Assembly (NCBI RefSeq): GCF_946481715.1
Contig: NZ_CAMLOV010000099.1
Location: 1-20,212, forward strand
DNA length: 20,212 nt
Source of the DNA: an uncultured Mucilaginibacter sp.
Lineage (GTDB): Bacteria; Bacteroidota; Bacteroidia; Sphingobacteriales; Sphingobacteriaceae
Direction: 5' to 3'
The translations under genes and the position numbers were made by a program. The notes below the pieces were generated by a model that worked only from the letters and a program-made list of their open reading frames with translations, was not told the DNA's origin and made no database searches. Of the stretch, positions 8,483 to 15,219 are shown in pieces (the stretch's first letter is position 1; each line of letters begins with the position of its first letter).

Positions 8483-9304
8483 TTATAACACCTTTGGGTT
8501 AAGTTCCGAATCGATAAGCGACCCAACCGGTTTACCCATAAGCCATTTTTCAAGATCGTTTTGCTGCCATTGATTTTTAGGTTCGGTCACGCGGGCTCCG
8601 TCGGCTACATATATAATGGTCATCACTTCCCGCATCTTGCCAGAATAATTGCCCGGTGCTTTGTGAATAGTAAACCCCTTGTGAAAGGTAGCATCACCCG
8701 CCTTCATTATATCGGGTGTCACCGTGCGGTAACCATGTTCATCTACATACTTGTCAAAAACACTGTCAGATTCGTCCGAAATTTCAAAATCAAATACCGA
8801 GCCTTTTGCATGTGAGCCCGAAGCAAACGTCAGCATTCCCATTTCAATGTCAATATCAACCATTGGCATCCACATCGTAACGGTATCATGAGTATCTACG
8901 GGCCAGTAGTATTGGTCCTGGTGCCATGGTGTAGGTCCGCCGCCTGGCTCCTTAAATAAAGCCTGATCGTGAAAGATCCGCACATTTTTTACCCCAAGCA
9001 AGTCGGCAGCTATTTTAGCAAAGCGCCTGGCCATTACAAATTGTTTTGCTTCTTCATCAACGCGCCATAAGTTCATAATTTGCAAAAATGCTTTACCATA
9101 AGTATCACGGTCTTTCAGTTCGCGCGTCTCTGTATTCAGCTTATTCACCGCATTTGCAATAACCGGCTGGTAGGCTGCCACCTCTTCGGCAGTTAAAATA
9201 CCCTTAATCAACGCATGGCCTTGCCCAGTAAATTGGCTGATCTGTTCTTCACTTAACTCTTTAAACGTATCTAAAGCGGGCAGTTTGTTTGTTATAGCTT
9301 TCAT
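8483..9304 (-). CDS. Phytanoyl-CoA dioxygenase (PhyH) family protein
   Basis: A 273-residue non-haem Fe(II)/2-oxoglutarate dioxygenase of the PhyH family. The metal triad is visible as His128-x-Asp130 (TPWHQDQYYWP) and a distal His, most likely His214 (FTIHKAPGN); Arg225 (GKMREVM) is placed to bind 2-oxoglutarate. The domain fills the protein, as is usual for bacterial members, which hydroxylate varied small molecules; the substrate is unknown. The ATG at 9304 starts MKAITNKLPALDTF. It is divergent from an AraC regulator, and the shared intergenic region carries repeated candidate operator sequences, so regulation by that protein is likely but inferred. Confidence 0.88.
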   Translation of the reverse strand: MKAITNKLPALDTFKELSEEQISQFTGQGHALIKGILTAEEVAAYQPVIANAVNKLNTETRELKDRDTYGKAFLQIMNLWRVDEEAKQFVMARRFAKIAADLLGVKNVRIFHDQALFKEPGGGPTPWHQDQYYWPVDTHDTVTMWMPMVDIDIEMGMLTFASGSHAKGSVFDFEISDESDSVFDKYVDEHGYRTVTPDIMKAGDATFHKGFTIHKAPGNYSGKMREVMTIIYVADGARVTEPKNQWQQNDLEKWLMGKPVGSLIDSELNPKVL

Positions 9305-9310
9305 TTTGTT

Positions 9311-9404
9311 AATTGGTAAAACAAATCAAACAAATACAAAGCAGAAAAAAAATGCATCAATTGGTATATTTATGGATTATATTATCTATAAATGCACCAA
9401 TCGG
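9311..9404. promoter_or_regulatory. Candidate operator repeats between dioxygenase and AraC genes
   Basis: Two 14-base direct repeats lie exactly 40 bases apart: AATGCATCAATTGG (9351-9364) and AATGCACCAATCGG (9391-9404), matching at 12 of 14 positions. An 8-base word AATTGGTA occurs at 9311-9318, next to the dioxygenase start, and again at 9359-9366 inside the first 14-mer. Forty bases is close to four helical turns, so bound proteins would sit on one face of the DNA. AraC proteins commonly bind such direct repeats. Assignment to this regulator is inference from position. Confidence 0.5.
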
Positions 9405-9426
9405 AACGCCGATTACTAATATATGC

Positions 9427-10290
9427 ATGGAAAAAGCCTATTATGAAGCTATTTTACACGGGCAAAAACAATCCTTTTTATTAAGGCAATTTGGGAAAGC
9501 GGCGTACGATGCGCCCTATCATTACCACCCGGAACTGGAACTTACTTACATTACACACGGAACAGGAAAGCGCTACGTAGGTAACCACATGGGGTATTTT
9601 AGCAAAGGCGACCTGGTATTGCTCGGCCCCAATTTACCGCATTGCTGGAAGCTCATAGAACAGCCCGAAGAGGAAACGCAACCCGGCGCAATTGTACTGC
9701 AATTTGATAAAGGCTTCTTAGGCGATTCGTTTTTTGAGAAAAGCGAAATGCACCCCATCCAAAAACTATTAAACCGCAGCAGCAGCGGCATTTGTTTCAA
9801 AGGAAGTACCGCTACACTGGTAAGTAAAATGCTCGAAAACATGATAGCAAAAGACAGCAGTTTCGACAAATTGATAGGTTTTTTGCAGATATTACAAACA
9901 CTGGCGATAAGTAACCATTACGAATTGTTAGACAGCCAAACAAGCACCGCATTTATTACGGCTGCACAACAGGAACGGTTTTATGCCGTATGGGCCTACA
10001 TTGTAGAGAATTTTAAGGGAAATGTTTCGCTGCAGCAGGCGGCAGGCATTGCAAACATGACAACCAACGCCTTTTGCAAGTACTTTAAAAAGGTTACCCG
10101 CAAAACCTTTATGGAAACTGTCCTCGATTTTAGATTGAACTACGCCATACAACAGCTTATTCAAACAGATAAATCAATTGCTATTGTAGCCTTCGAGAGC
10201 GGCTATGGTGATGTATCGCAGTTTCATAAAAATTTTAAAAGCAGCATGAAGGTAAGCCCCTTAAAATACCGTAAGCAATTTTTAAAATAG
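9427..10290 (+). CDS. AraC family transcriptional regulator
   Basis: A 287-residue regulator. The N-terminal cupin-like sensor (about residues 15-75) shows PYHYHPELELTYITHGTG and a later GDLVLLGPNLPHCW. The C-terminal AraC-type double helix-turn-helix spans about 185-285, with VSLQQAAGIANMTTNAFCKY in the first HTH and IAIVAFESGYGDVSQFHKNF in the second, followed by the standard SPLKYRK end. The frame opens upstream at a TTG (9313), but the ATG at 9427 (MEKAYYEAILHGQKQSF) gives a normal N-terminus and leaves the upstream repeats as non-coding operator DNA. The likely target is the divergent PhyH-family gene, and possibly its own promoter. Confidence 0.88.
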   Translation: MEKAYYEAILHGQKQSFLLRQFGKAAYDAPYHYHPELELTYITHGTGKRYVGNHMGYFSKGDLVLLGPNLPHCWKLIEQPEEETQPGAIVLQFDKGFLGDSFFEKSEMHPIQKLLNRSSSGICFKGSTATLVSKMLENMIAKDSSFDKLIGFLQILQTLAISNHYELLDSQTSTAFITAAQQERFYAVWAYIVENFKGNVSLQQAAGIANMTTNAFCKYFKKVTRKTFMETVLDFRLNYAIQQLIQTDKSIAIVAFESGYGDVSQFHKNFKSSMKVSPLKYRKQFLK

Positions 10291-10351
10291 CTGGCGCCTA
10301 TTTGTTAAATACTGTTAATCTTTTCATTTATCGCCCTTTACGTGCCTACAT

Positions 10352-10374
10352 TAGGTGTACAAAACCCACACCTA
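10352..10374 (+). promoter_or_regulatory. Inverted repeat touching the permease start codon
   Basis: TAGGTGT (10352-10358) and ACACCTA (10368-10374) form a 7-bp inverted repeat with a 9-base loop. The last A is the first base of the ATG at 10374. In RNA this would be a small hairpin ending on the start codon and could affect initiation; as DNA it could be an operator. Both are inference. Confidence 0.35.
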
Positions 10375-12782
10375 TGCTGCACAACTACTTTATCATCGCC
10401 TGGCGCAACATTATTAAGCATAAGCTTTTCTCGCTCATTAATATATTCGGGCTGTCGGTTGGCATTGCCTTTGCCTTGCTGGTATCAGCCTATGTTTGGC
10501 ACGAGGCCAGCATCAACTCCGATTTAAAGAACGCCGATAACCAATACATCATCCAAAGCAAATGGAAAGACCCCAACATGGGCTATGTGCTTACCGCATT
10601 GGCGCCTATGCCAAAGGCTTTAAAGGATGAGTACCCCACCTTGGTTGCCAATTATTACCATTGGGATGGTGTAAGCTCGAATGTATCAAAAGGCGACAAG
10701 CATTTTAGGGAAAGCCTGCAGGTGGGCGACAGTACCTTCCTGACCACCTATGGCTTTAAACTGCTGCATGGCAATGCCAAAACCGCGCTTAACGACCCAT
10801 TTTCGGTAGTGATAACCGATGACAGGGCCATCAAATATTTCGGCAAAACCGATGTAGTAGGCGAAACCCTCAACATCGAAAACTTTAAAGGCGAAAAGCA
10901 CGATTTTGTGGTACAGGGTGTGCTGGATAAGCTGAGCAAAAACTCGGTGACCAACGTTATCGAGCAAAGCAACAGTACCTTCTTTTTGCCCGGTGCGGCC
11001 GCAAAATTTATGGGCCGAAGCCTGGATAGCTGGAACAACACCGCAATTGTAGGTTTGGTAGAACTGCGCCCCGGCGTAAAACCCGAAGCGCTTGATGGCC
11101 CTATGCGCAGCCTTATTAAAAAGAATGCGCCGCCACAAATAGCAGATAACCTTACGCCCTACCTGGTGCCGCTAAAATCTTATTATTTAGAAGCAAGCAA
11201 CGGGCTTGTTAAGAAAATGCTTTATACGCTGTCGTTTATTGCACTATTTATCCTGCTGATGGCGGTTATCAACTTTGTCAACATCTGTATCAGCCGCTCC
11301 TCGCAACGGATGAAAGAGATGGGTATCCGCAAGGTTTTGGGGGGATTGAGGAAGCAACTCATCTGGCAGTTCCTCACCGAATCGGTACTGATGGTTTTTA
11401 TTGCAACACTATTTGCATTGGGTATTTATGCTCTCGCCCGCCCCTATTTTACGGAGATGCTGGCCGCAGATATCAACGGGCTGTTTTCTTTCCCGCTTTA
11501 CTTTTATCTGTTGCCCTTTGCCTTGGCTTTGGTGATCGGGTTGATAGCGGGGCTTTACCCGGCGCTGGTGTTATCGTCCCTCAAATCAGTAGATTCCTTA
11601 AAAGGGAAACTAAACCAGGTGAAGGATAACGTCATCTTCCGCAAAGGGCTTATCGCTTTCCAGTTTGCTACGGCAGCTCTGGTGCTTATAAGTGCTATCG
11701 TAGTCTCCAAACAAATTACCCTGTTCTTTAGCAAAAGCCTTGGTTATGATAAGGATTACGTGGTTTACGCTCAACTGCCGCGCGACTGGAGCAAACCCGG
11801 TGTGCAAAAAATGGAAGGCATCCGTTACCGTTTGGCGCAGTTGCCGCAGGTGAGTTCGGCAACATTATCATGGGAGATCCCTGACGGGAACAATGGCGGC
11901 AGCTTTAGGGCAACCAGGATGGATGCCGATTCTGCGTCCGGGTTTTCGTCGCAAATAATGGTGGCAGATAACCAATATGCTGCCACCTACGGGTTAAAAT
12001 TAAAGGCAGGCCAGTTTTTTATGCCCCAGTATATGCAGGCAGATTCGGGCAAAGTGGTGATAAACGAAATGCAGTCCAAATTGCTTGGTTTTGCTAACGC
12101 GAAGGAGGCCATCGGCCAACAATTCCGTGCGCTGGGCAGCCGCGACCCGCTATCCATCTGCGGCGTGGTTGCCGATTTCCAGTTTGGTTCTATGCAATCC
12201 AAAATGCAGCCGGTTACTTTTTACAATGTAAACCAAACGCCGTTTTACCGTTTCTTTTCTATCAAACTCCGCCCCGGCAATATCCAAAACAGCCTGGAGG
12301 CCGTGCAAAAGAAATGGGCGGAGGTGATGCCCGGCGCACCATTCGAGTACAACTTTATGGATGATGCCCTCGCCAAAATGTATAAAACCGAATTGCAGCT
12401 TAAACAAGCGGCTTACCTTGCTACGGGGCTGGCCATCATTATTGTGCTGCTGGGGGTGTTGGGGCTTATTTCGCTCAGCGTACAAAAACGCACCAAAGAA
12501 ATTGGCATCCGCAAGGTGCTGGGTTCGCCGGTAAGCCATGTAATGATGCTGTTTTTGAAGGATTTTTTGGGTACGGTAGTTATCGCTGGTGTGGTTGCTT
12601 GTCCGCTGGCTTATTACCTGATGCAACATTGGCTGGATAGCTATGCTTACAAGATCAGCCTTACCCCTGTGCCTTTCATCATAGCGGTGCTGGCACTCAC
12701 CATCGTGACTGCCATACTCATCAGCATCCAAACCATAAAAGCAGCATCGGCCAACCCCGTGAAGAGTTTGAGGAGCGAGTAG
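10374..12782 (+). CDS. FtsX/MacB-type ABC transporter permease (8 TM)
   Basis: An 802-residue permease of the MacB/FtsX superfamily, typical of Bacteroidota proteins annotated as antimicrobial-peptide ABC permeases. It is a duplicated unit. Half one has TM1 (about 21-42), a large periplasmic MacB_PCD domain, then TMs near 283-305, 333-355 and 377-400. Half two has a TM near 427-447, a second periplasmic domain, and three C-terminal TMs. The coupling sequence occurs twice, as KEMGIRKVLGG after TM2 and KEIGIRKVLGS in the second half, marking contacts with an ATPase. No ATPase gene is in this window, so its partner must lie elsewhere. The frame opens at a TTG (10302), but MLHNYFIIAWRNIIKHK at the ATG 10374 is the family's normal N-terminus. 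Confidence 0.9.
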   Translation: MLHNYFIIAWRNIIKHKLFSLINIFGLSVGIAFALLVSAYVWHEASINSDLKNADNQYIIQSKWKDPNMGYVLTALAPMPKALKDEYPTLVANYYHWDGVSSNVSKGDKHFRESLQVGDSTFLTTYGFKLLHGNAKTALNDPFSVVITDDRAIKYFGKTDVVGETLNIENFKGEKHDFVVQGVLDKLSKNSVTNVIEQSNSTFFLPGAAAKFMGRSLDSWNNTAIVGLVELRPGVKPEALDGPMRSLIKKNAPPQIADNLTPYLVPLKSYYLEASNGLVKKMLYTLSFIALFILLMAVINFVNICISRSSQRMKEMGIRKVLGGLRKQLIWQFLTESVLMVFIATLFALGIYALARPYFTEMLAADINGLFSFPLYFYLLPFALALVIGLIAGLYPALVLSSLKSVDSLKGKLNQVKDNVIFRKGLIAFQFATAALVLISAIVVSKQITLFFSKSLGYDKDYVVYAQLPRDWSKPGVQKMEGIRYRLAQLPQVSSATLSWEIPDGNNGGSFRATRMDADSASGFSSQIMVADNQYAATYGLKLKAGQFFMPQYMQADSGKVVINEMQSKLLGFANAKEAIGQQFRALGSRDPLSICGVVADFQFGSMQSKMQPVTFYNVNQTPFYRFFSIKLRPGNIQNSLEAVQKKWAEVMPGAPFEYNFMDDALAKMYKTELQLKQAAYLATGLAIIIVLLGVLGLISLSVQKRTKEIGIRKVLGSPVSHVMMLFLKDFLGTVVIAGVVACPLAYYLMQHWLDSYAYKISLTPVPFIIAVLALTIVTAILISIQTIKAASANPVKSLRSE

Positions 12783-12793
12783 AAGCGAGAATT

Positions 12794-12877
12794 AAGAGAC
12801 AAGAATCAAGAGTCAAGAGACAAGAATCAAGAGACAAAAATCAAGAGTCAAGAGTCAAGAGACAAGAATCAAGAAAG
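12794..12877. repeat. Twelve-unit heptanucleotide tandem repeat
   Basis: Twelve consecutive 7-base units: AAGAGAC, AAGAATC, AAGAGTC, AAGAGAC, AAGAATC, AAGAGAC, AAAAATC, AAGAGTC, AAGAGTC, AAGAGAC, AAGAATC, AAGAAAG. Variation is confined almost wholly to positions 5 and 6. The array starts 12 bases after the permease stop. It is purine-only on the plus strand except for T and C at unit ends. It resembles short tandemly repeated heptamers known from other bacteria and shares period and phase with the array before guaA. Confidence 0.9.
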
Positions 12878-12906
12878 AAAATGTATTCTAACGCCGCAAA
12901 ATCACC

Positions 12907-13004
12907 ACGTCATTGCGAGGTACGAAGCAATCTCCCGATAAGCAGATCGGTTATGCAAAGCGGCTTGTCCTACGTAGAGATTGCTTCGTACCTCGCAATG
13001 ACGT
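12907..13004. repeat. Palindromic REP/MITE-like repeat, copy B (perfect 28-bp arms)
   Basis: The left arm 12907-12934 (ACGTCATTGCGAGG onwards) and right arm 12977-13004 (ending CCTCGCAATGACGT) are perfect 28-bp inverted repeats around a 42-base centre that contains ATGCAAAGCGGC (about 12953-12964). The perfect pairing suggests recent insertion or gene conversion. Between 12783 and the DUF2306 gene I see only the heptamer array and this element; an open frame at 12881-13069 reads through the repeat and is not a gene. Confidence 0.85.
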
Positions 13005-13174
13005 TGGGCGACAAGCGTGGAGGCTTTGCCCCGGCGTTCGGTTATCCCAAACCATTAAATGAAAGCTGACTAAATGATTTTCTTCAAATTAGATTATTTT
13101 AGGCTACCTTTTAATTAAACCAAACCCACCCTCTGGAAGCTGTAAAATACATCCTCAAAACAACGGTAGTTTAT

Positions 13175-13849
13175 ATGCTGCTTTGTGTGGCTACTTTTTT
13201 AATGCTGAGGGGTATTGTACAGTATTATCCAATGAAGGATAATATTGGCTTTTTACAGTTTAAACAGGAGTACCTGCACATACTCCCCTGGAAAATTGCT
13301 TTTTACACGCATGTATTTTCCGTAATATTTGCATTGCTGGCTGGCTTTACACAATTCAACAGCGATATCCTGCGCAATCATAAACGCATCCACCGGCTAA
13401 TGGGGCGCATTTATGCTTATGATATTTTGCTAATAAACTTCCCGGCTGCCATGATCATGGCTATTTATGCAAACGGTTTGCTGCCTACCAAAATCGCGTT
13501 CGTGATTTTAGACTGCCTTTGGTTTTGGTTCACCTATAAAGCCGTTGTTGAAATAAAAGCCGGAAACGTGAAAAGCCACAAGGAGTACATGATAAGAAGC
13601 TACGCACTCACGCTGTCGGCAGTAACCTTAAGGCTTTGGAAGATCATTATCTCCGGCTTTGTAAATATCGACCCGCTGCCCTTGTACATGATAGATGCCT
13701 GGATGGGTTTTGTACCGAATTTACTGTTTGCCGAGTGGCTGATAAGGAAGAACAAGCACAAACATACGCTACCTGCCAAAACCAAAACTGGCGGCGATAA
13801 TGGCCCCTATTACAAACAAAGTGGCAAAAAAGCAAAGTATGAAAGTTAA
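13175..13849 (+). CDS. DUF2306 domain membrane protein
   Basis: A 224-residue multi-pass inner-membrane protein of the DUF2306 family, function unknown. Recognisable family blocks are HKRIHRLMGRIYAYDILL, then SHKEYMIRSYALTLSAVTLR and the C-terminal WMGFVPNLLFAEWLIR. About six hydrophobic segments are visible. The first ATG (13175) cuts into the first membrane segment: the frame stays open upstream and encodes EAVKYILKTTVVY directly before it, preceded by a CTG (13133) exactly where an ATG would be expected. The gene may therefore start at this CTG, or its start has mutated. The last 81 bases overlap the 3' end of a convergent small membrane-protein gene, so its charged tail is probably overprinted sequence. 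A remnant of a second copy lies at 14325-14413. Confidence 0.82.
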   Translation: MLLCVATFLMLRGIVQYYPMKDNIGFLQFKQEYLHILPWKIAFYTHVFSVIFALLAGFTQFNSDILRNHKRIHRLMGRIYAYDILLINFPAAMIMAIYANGLLPTKIAFVILDCLWFWFTYKAVVEIKAGNVKSHKEYMIRSYALTLSAVTLRLWKIIISGFVNIDPLPLYMIDAWMGFVPNLLFAEWLIRKNKHKHTLPAKTKTGGDNGPYYKQSGKKAKYES

Positions 13850-14020
13850 TATACTCCAAAACATGGCGTAGCTTCTGCCGGAACGTTGGAACGCCCGCCA
13901 AACGGCCCTGGATGCAAAGTAAGCCGGAATGGAAAGGATGGCCAATACTATCAATAATTCGGGCGTACCAATATTCAGGAATAAAAAAGTTGGGGAGGCA
14001 GACAAAAATATATGGTTCAT
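13769..14020 (-). CDS. Small two-TM membrane protein, array member 1
   Basis: An 83-residue protein with two hydrophobic segments (about 20-38 and 57-80) around a basic linker, RAFQRSGRSY. It matches member 4 best: AYFAS[RK], RSG, FWS[IV]LTFIL, FFATL, and the C-terminal FGR. From the linker Ser to the C-terminus is 37 residues, the same as in members 2 and 4. The DNA at 13821-13873 also resembles member 4 at 14690-14742. Its 3' end overlaps the convergent DUF2306 gene by 81 bases. It starts 31 bases after member 2 stops, so the two are probably co-transcribed. I do not recognise the family and assign no function. Confidence 0.7.
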   Translation of the reverse strand: MNHIFLSASPTFLFLNIGTPELLIVLAILSIPAYFASRAVWRAFQRSGRSYAMFWSILTFILCFFATLFVIGAIIAASFGFGR

Positions 14021-14051
14021 GGTAAATTGATGTTAGCGTACCTGTAGCGTA

Positions 14052-14270
14052 TTATCTGTTAAATTTGATATTCATAAGAATGATTGTTATAACAGCAAAC
14101 ATCGTAAGGAAACAGCCTACAAAAAATGTAAGCGCGCCCCATAATACCGGGTGTTTATTACCCGACTTTCTGAGCCTTCGTTCCACCAGGCCAGCTACAG
14201 CGTAGATAACAAGGCCTATTAAGCTGATAGTAACACTGTAATTTGCTGTAAACAATAAATCGGCTTTCAT
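14052..14270 (-). CDS. Small two-TM membrane protein, array member 2
   Basis: A 72-residue protein with hydrophobic segments at about 10-28 and 46-66 and the linker ERRLRKSGNKH. After the linker comes LWGALTFFVGCF and the terminus NIKFNR, matching the pattern SGNKH-x3-W-x2-LTF ... N-x-x-F-x-R of member 4. The tail from Ser to the C-terminus is 37 residues. It lies 127 bases downstream of member 3, with the DUF2306 remnant in the gap, and 31 bases upstream of member 1. The ATG at 14270 gives MKADLLFTANYSV. Both ends are predicted to face the same side of the membrane; positive residues in the loop suggest a cytoplasmic loop and external termini. Function unknown. Confidence 0.7.
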   Translation of the reverse strand: MKADLLFTANYSVTISLIGLVIYAVAGLVERRLRKSGNKHPVLWGALTFFVGCFLTMFAVITIILMNIKFNR

Positions 14271-14324
14271 GATTTAAGGATAAGGTGTTTGATATTTAGA
14301 AAGGTAAGTAATTTAGTTTAATAT

Positions 14325-14413
14325 TGATAGGCGCATGGATGGGCTTTGTACCAAATATGTTGTTTGCCGAGTGGCTGATAAGGAGGGGTAACAGGCCTTA
14401 CCTCCGGAATTGA
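14325..14413 (+). pseudogene. Remnant of a second DUF2306 gene (3' end only)
   Basis: Bases 14325-14386 match the DUF2306 gene at 13689-13750 with 9 differences in 62 and no gaps. In frame this reads IGAWMGFVPNMLFAEWLIRR against IDAWMGFVPNLLFAEWLIRK, then NRPYLRN and a stop at 14411-14413. Homology stops abruptly at 14325; there is an in-frame stop at 14309-14311. Four differences are silent and the amino-acid changes are few and mild, so the copy probably diverged while still functional and was later deleted down to its tail. Its end overlaps array member 3 by 16 bases, copying the overlap between the intact DUF2306 gene and member 1. Confidence 0.8.
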
Positions 14414-14607
14414 ACATTGGCGAACAACAGGAATGAAATTGCAGCAAATATGAGTATAAAGCTGATTATAAAGGCAATAGCGCCAATAAGTTTAGCATTA
14501 CTGTTACTTGCTGCTTCCAAACGTATGCGGGTAGCTTTCGACACAAAAAAGGCGGCGGTGCCGGCAAGAGGCGGAAACAAGAAAATCCATATAGCAAGAA
14601 TACCCAT
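14398..14607 (-). CDS. Small two-TM membrane protein, array member 3
   Basis: A 69-residue protein and the most divergent of the four clustered members. Segments are about 3-25 and 42-63, with the linker RIRLEAASNSNAK in place of RSGNKH. The tail after the linker Ser is 36 residues and ends NVQFRR, equivalent to NVDFGR and NIKFNR of members 4 and 2. The invariant Trp and LTF are replaced (IGAIAF). Its 3' end overlaps the DUF2306 remnant. It begins 30 bases after member 4 stops, the same arrangement as members 2 and 1. An open frame on the other strand (14417-14791) spans members 3 and 4 but lacks any support from the paralogues. Confidence 0.62.
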   Translation of the reverse strand: MGILAIWIFLFPPLAGTAAFFVSKATRIRLEAASNSNAKLIGAIAFIISFILIFAAISFLLFANVQFRR

Positions 14608-14637
14608 AAATATGTTGGTGTATAAATTACGTTTAAA

Positions 14638-14898
14638 CTATCTCCCAAAATCAACATTCATAGCAATAAGCATTAAGATAATAAGGAGCGTGGCAAAAAA
14701 GCTGAGTATAAAGGTTAGCACGCTCCAAAACGTTGCGTGTTTATTGCCGGATCTTTTGAGGCTATGCAGCAAACCCTTCGATGCAAAATAAGCCGCAACG
14801 GCAGAGATGGCCACAATAAAAACGAAAACTGCCATCAAGATTGCATCTTGGTTCCGATAAAAAAACCTTCCGATAGCCGTGGCTAAAAAGTCCGTCAT
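14638..14898 (-). CDS. Small two-TM membrane protein, array member 4
   Basis: An 86-residue protein and the clearest representative of the family. A polar N-terminus (MTDFLATAIGRFFYRNQD) precedes segment 1 (about 19-41), the linker HSLKRSGNKH (45-54), then FWSVLTFILSFFATL and segment 2, ending NVDFGR. The tail from Ser50 is 37 residues. The match to member 1 continues through segment 1 (AYFAS) and is visible in DNA. It is the first gene of the minus-strand cluster; the 320 bases upstream hold no gene, so a promoter should lie there, but no exact TAnnTTTG was found near the start. Function unknown. Confidence 0.72.
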   Translation of the reverse strand: MTDFLATAIGRFFYRNQDAILMAVFVFIVAISAVAAYFASKGLLHSLKRSGNKHATFWSVLTFILSFFATLLIILMLIAMNVDFGR

Positions 14899-15111
14899 GA
14901 GTTAAGTTTAAGGCAGAACTAAGTTAATGATTTTCAAGTTACTTTGTGCCGGGCGTATTATTTAATCCACGCAGATAGCATTCAAGCCCGGTGGCTATAG
15001 GGGGCACCTATGAAGCCTAATACCTGTAAAATAAATTTCTATAAACAGGGCACCCGCTCCGGGGTGTAAAATACAATAAAGCGGGGCTTTAGGTTGTATT
15101 CGCCCCCCTGC
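14899..15111. other. Gene-free stretch upstream of array member 4
   Basis: No coding sequence, RNA gene or clear promoter is visible here, on either strand, apart from the hairpin at 15070-15100. No decayed copy of the small membrane-protein genes was recognised either. The stretch separates the four-gene cluster from the repeat at 15112. Confidence 0.5.
15070..15100 (-). terminator. Candidate terminator hairpin after the orphan gene
   Basis: AATACAA and TAAAGC (15070-15082), a GGG loop, then GCTTTA (15086-15091), a two-base GG bulge and TTGTATT (15094-15100) form a 13-bp interrupted stem. On the minus strand it is followed by TTTAC, a short U-rich tail. It lies 120 bases after the stop of the orphan minus-strand gene, beyond the repeat at 15112-15215. 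Confidence 0.35.
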
Positions 15112-15215
15112 TACCGCGAGATCAGCGCAGCGTATCTCGTGGTGGGAATAAGGCAAGCTTGCAGTTTGCGTCAGTTGAAAGCTGACCCTACGAGTTGGAA
15201 ACTCGCGGCAGCGGG
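15112..15215. repeat. Second repeat family, copy 1 (left of orphan gene)
   Basis: The first 49 bases match 15735-15783 with three differences (TACCGCGAGAT.AGCG onwards, to CAAGCTT), and similarity continues with gaps to the CGCGGCAGC end. The ends pair: CCGCGAG (15114-15120) with CTCGCGG (15202-15208). An inner hairpin CGAGAT/ATCTCG (15117-15122 and 15134-15139) and a palindrome GCAAGCTTGC (15153-15162) add structure. It ends five bases before the stop of the orphan gene and is in the same orientation as copy 2 on the other side. Confidence 0.8.
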
Positions 15216-15219
15216 AGTA

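Noticed and set aside
9313..9426. N-terminal extension of the AraC regulator from the TTG at 9313
   Set aside because: The extra 38 residues do not resemble any AraC N-terminus and would overlap the candidate operators; the ATG at 9427 gives a normal start.
12150..12731. Minus-strand open frame of 193 codons
   Set aside because: It is antisense to the C-terminal half of the FtsX-type permease; the peptide is His/Gln-rich and of low complexity with no recognisable domain.
12794..12877. Possible CRISPR array
   Set aside because: Units are 7 bases with no spacers, and no cas gene is in the window. It is a simple heptamer tandem repeat.
12881..13069. Plus-strand open frame of 62 codons
   Set aside because: Almost all of it is the 28-bp-arm palindrome and flanking DNA; it is open by chance.
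14417..14791. Plus-strand open frame of 124 codons
   Set aside because: It is antisense to array members 3 and 4. The minus-strand frames are supported by five related proteins with conserved motifs and tail lengths; this frame has no such support.
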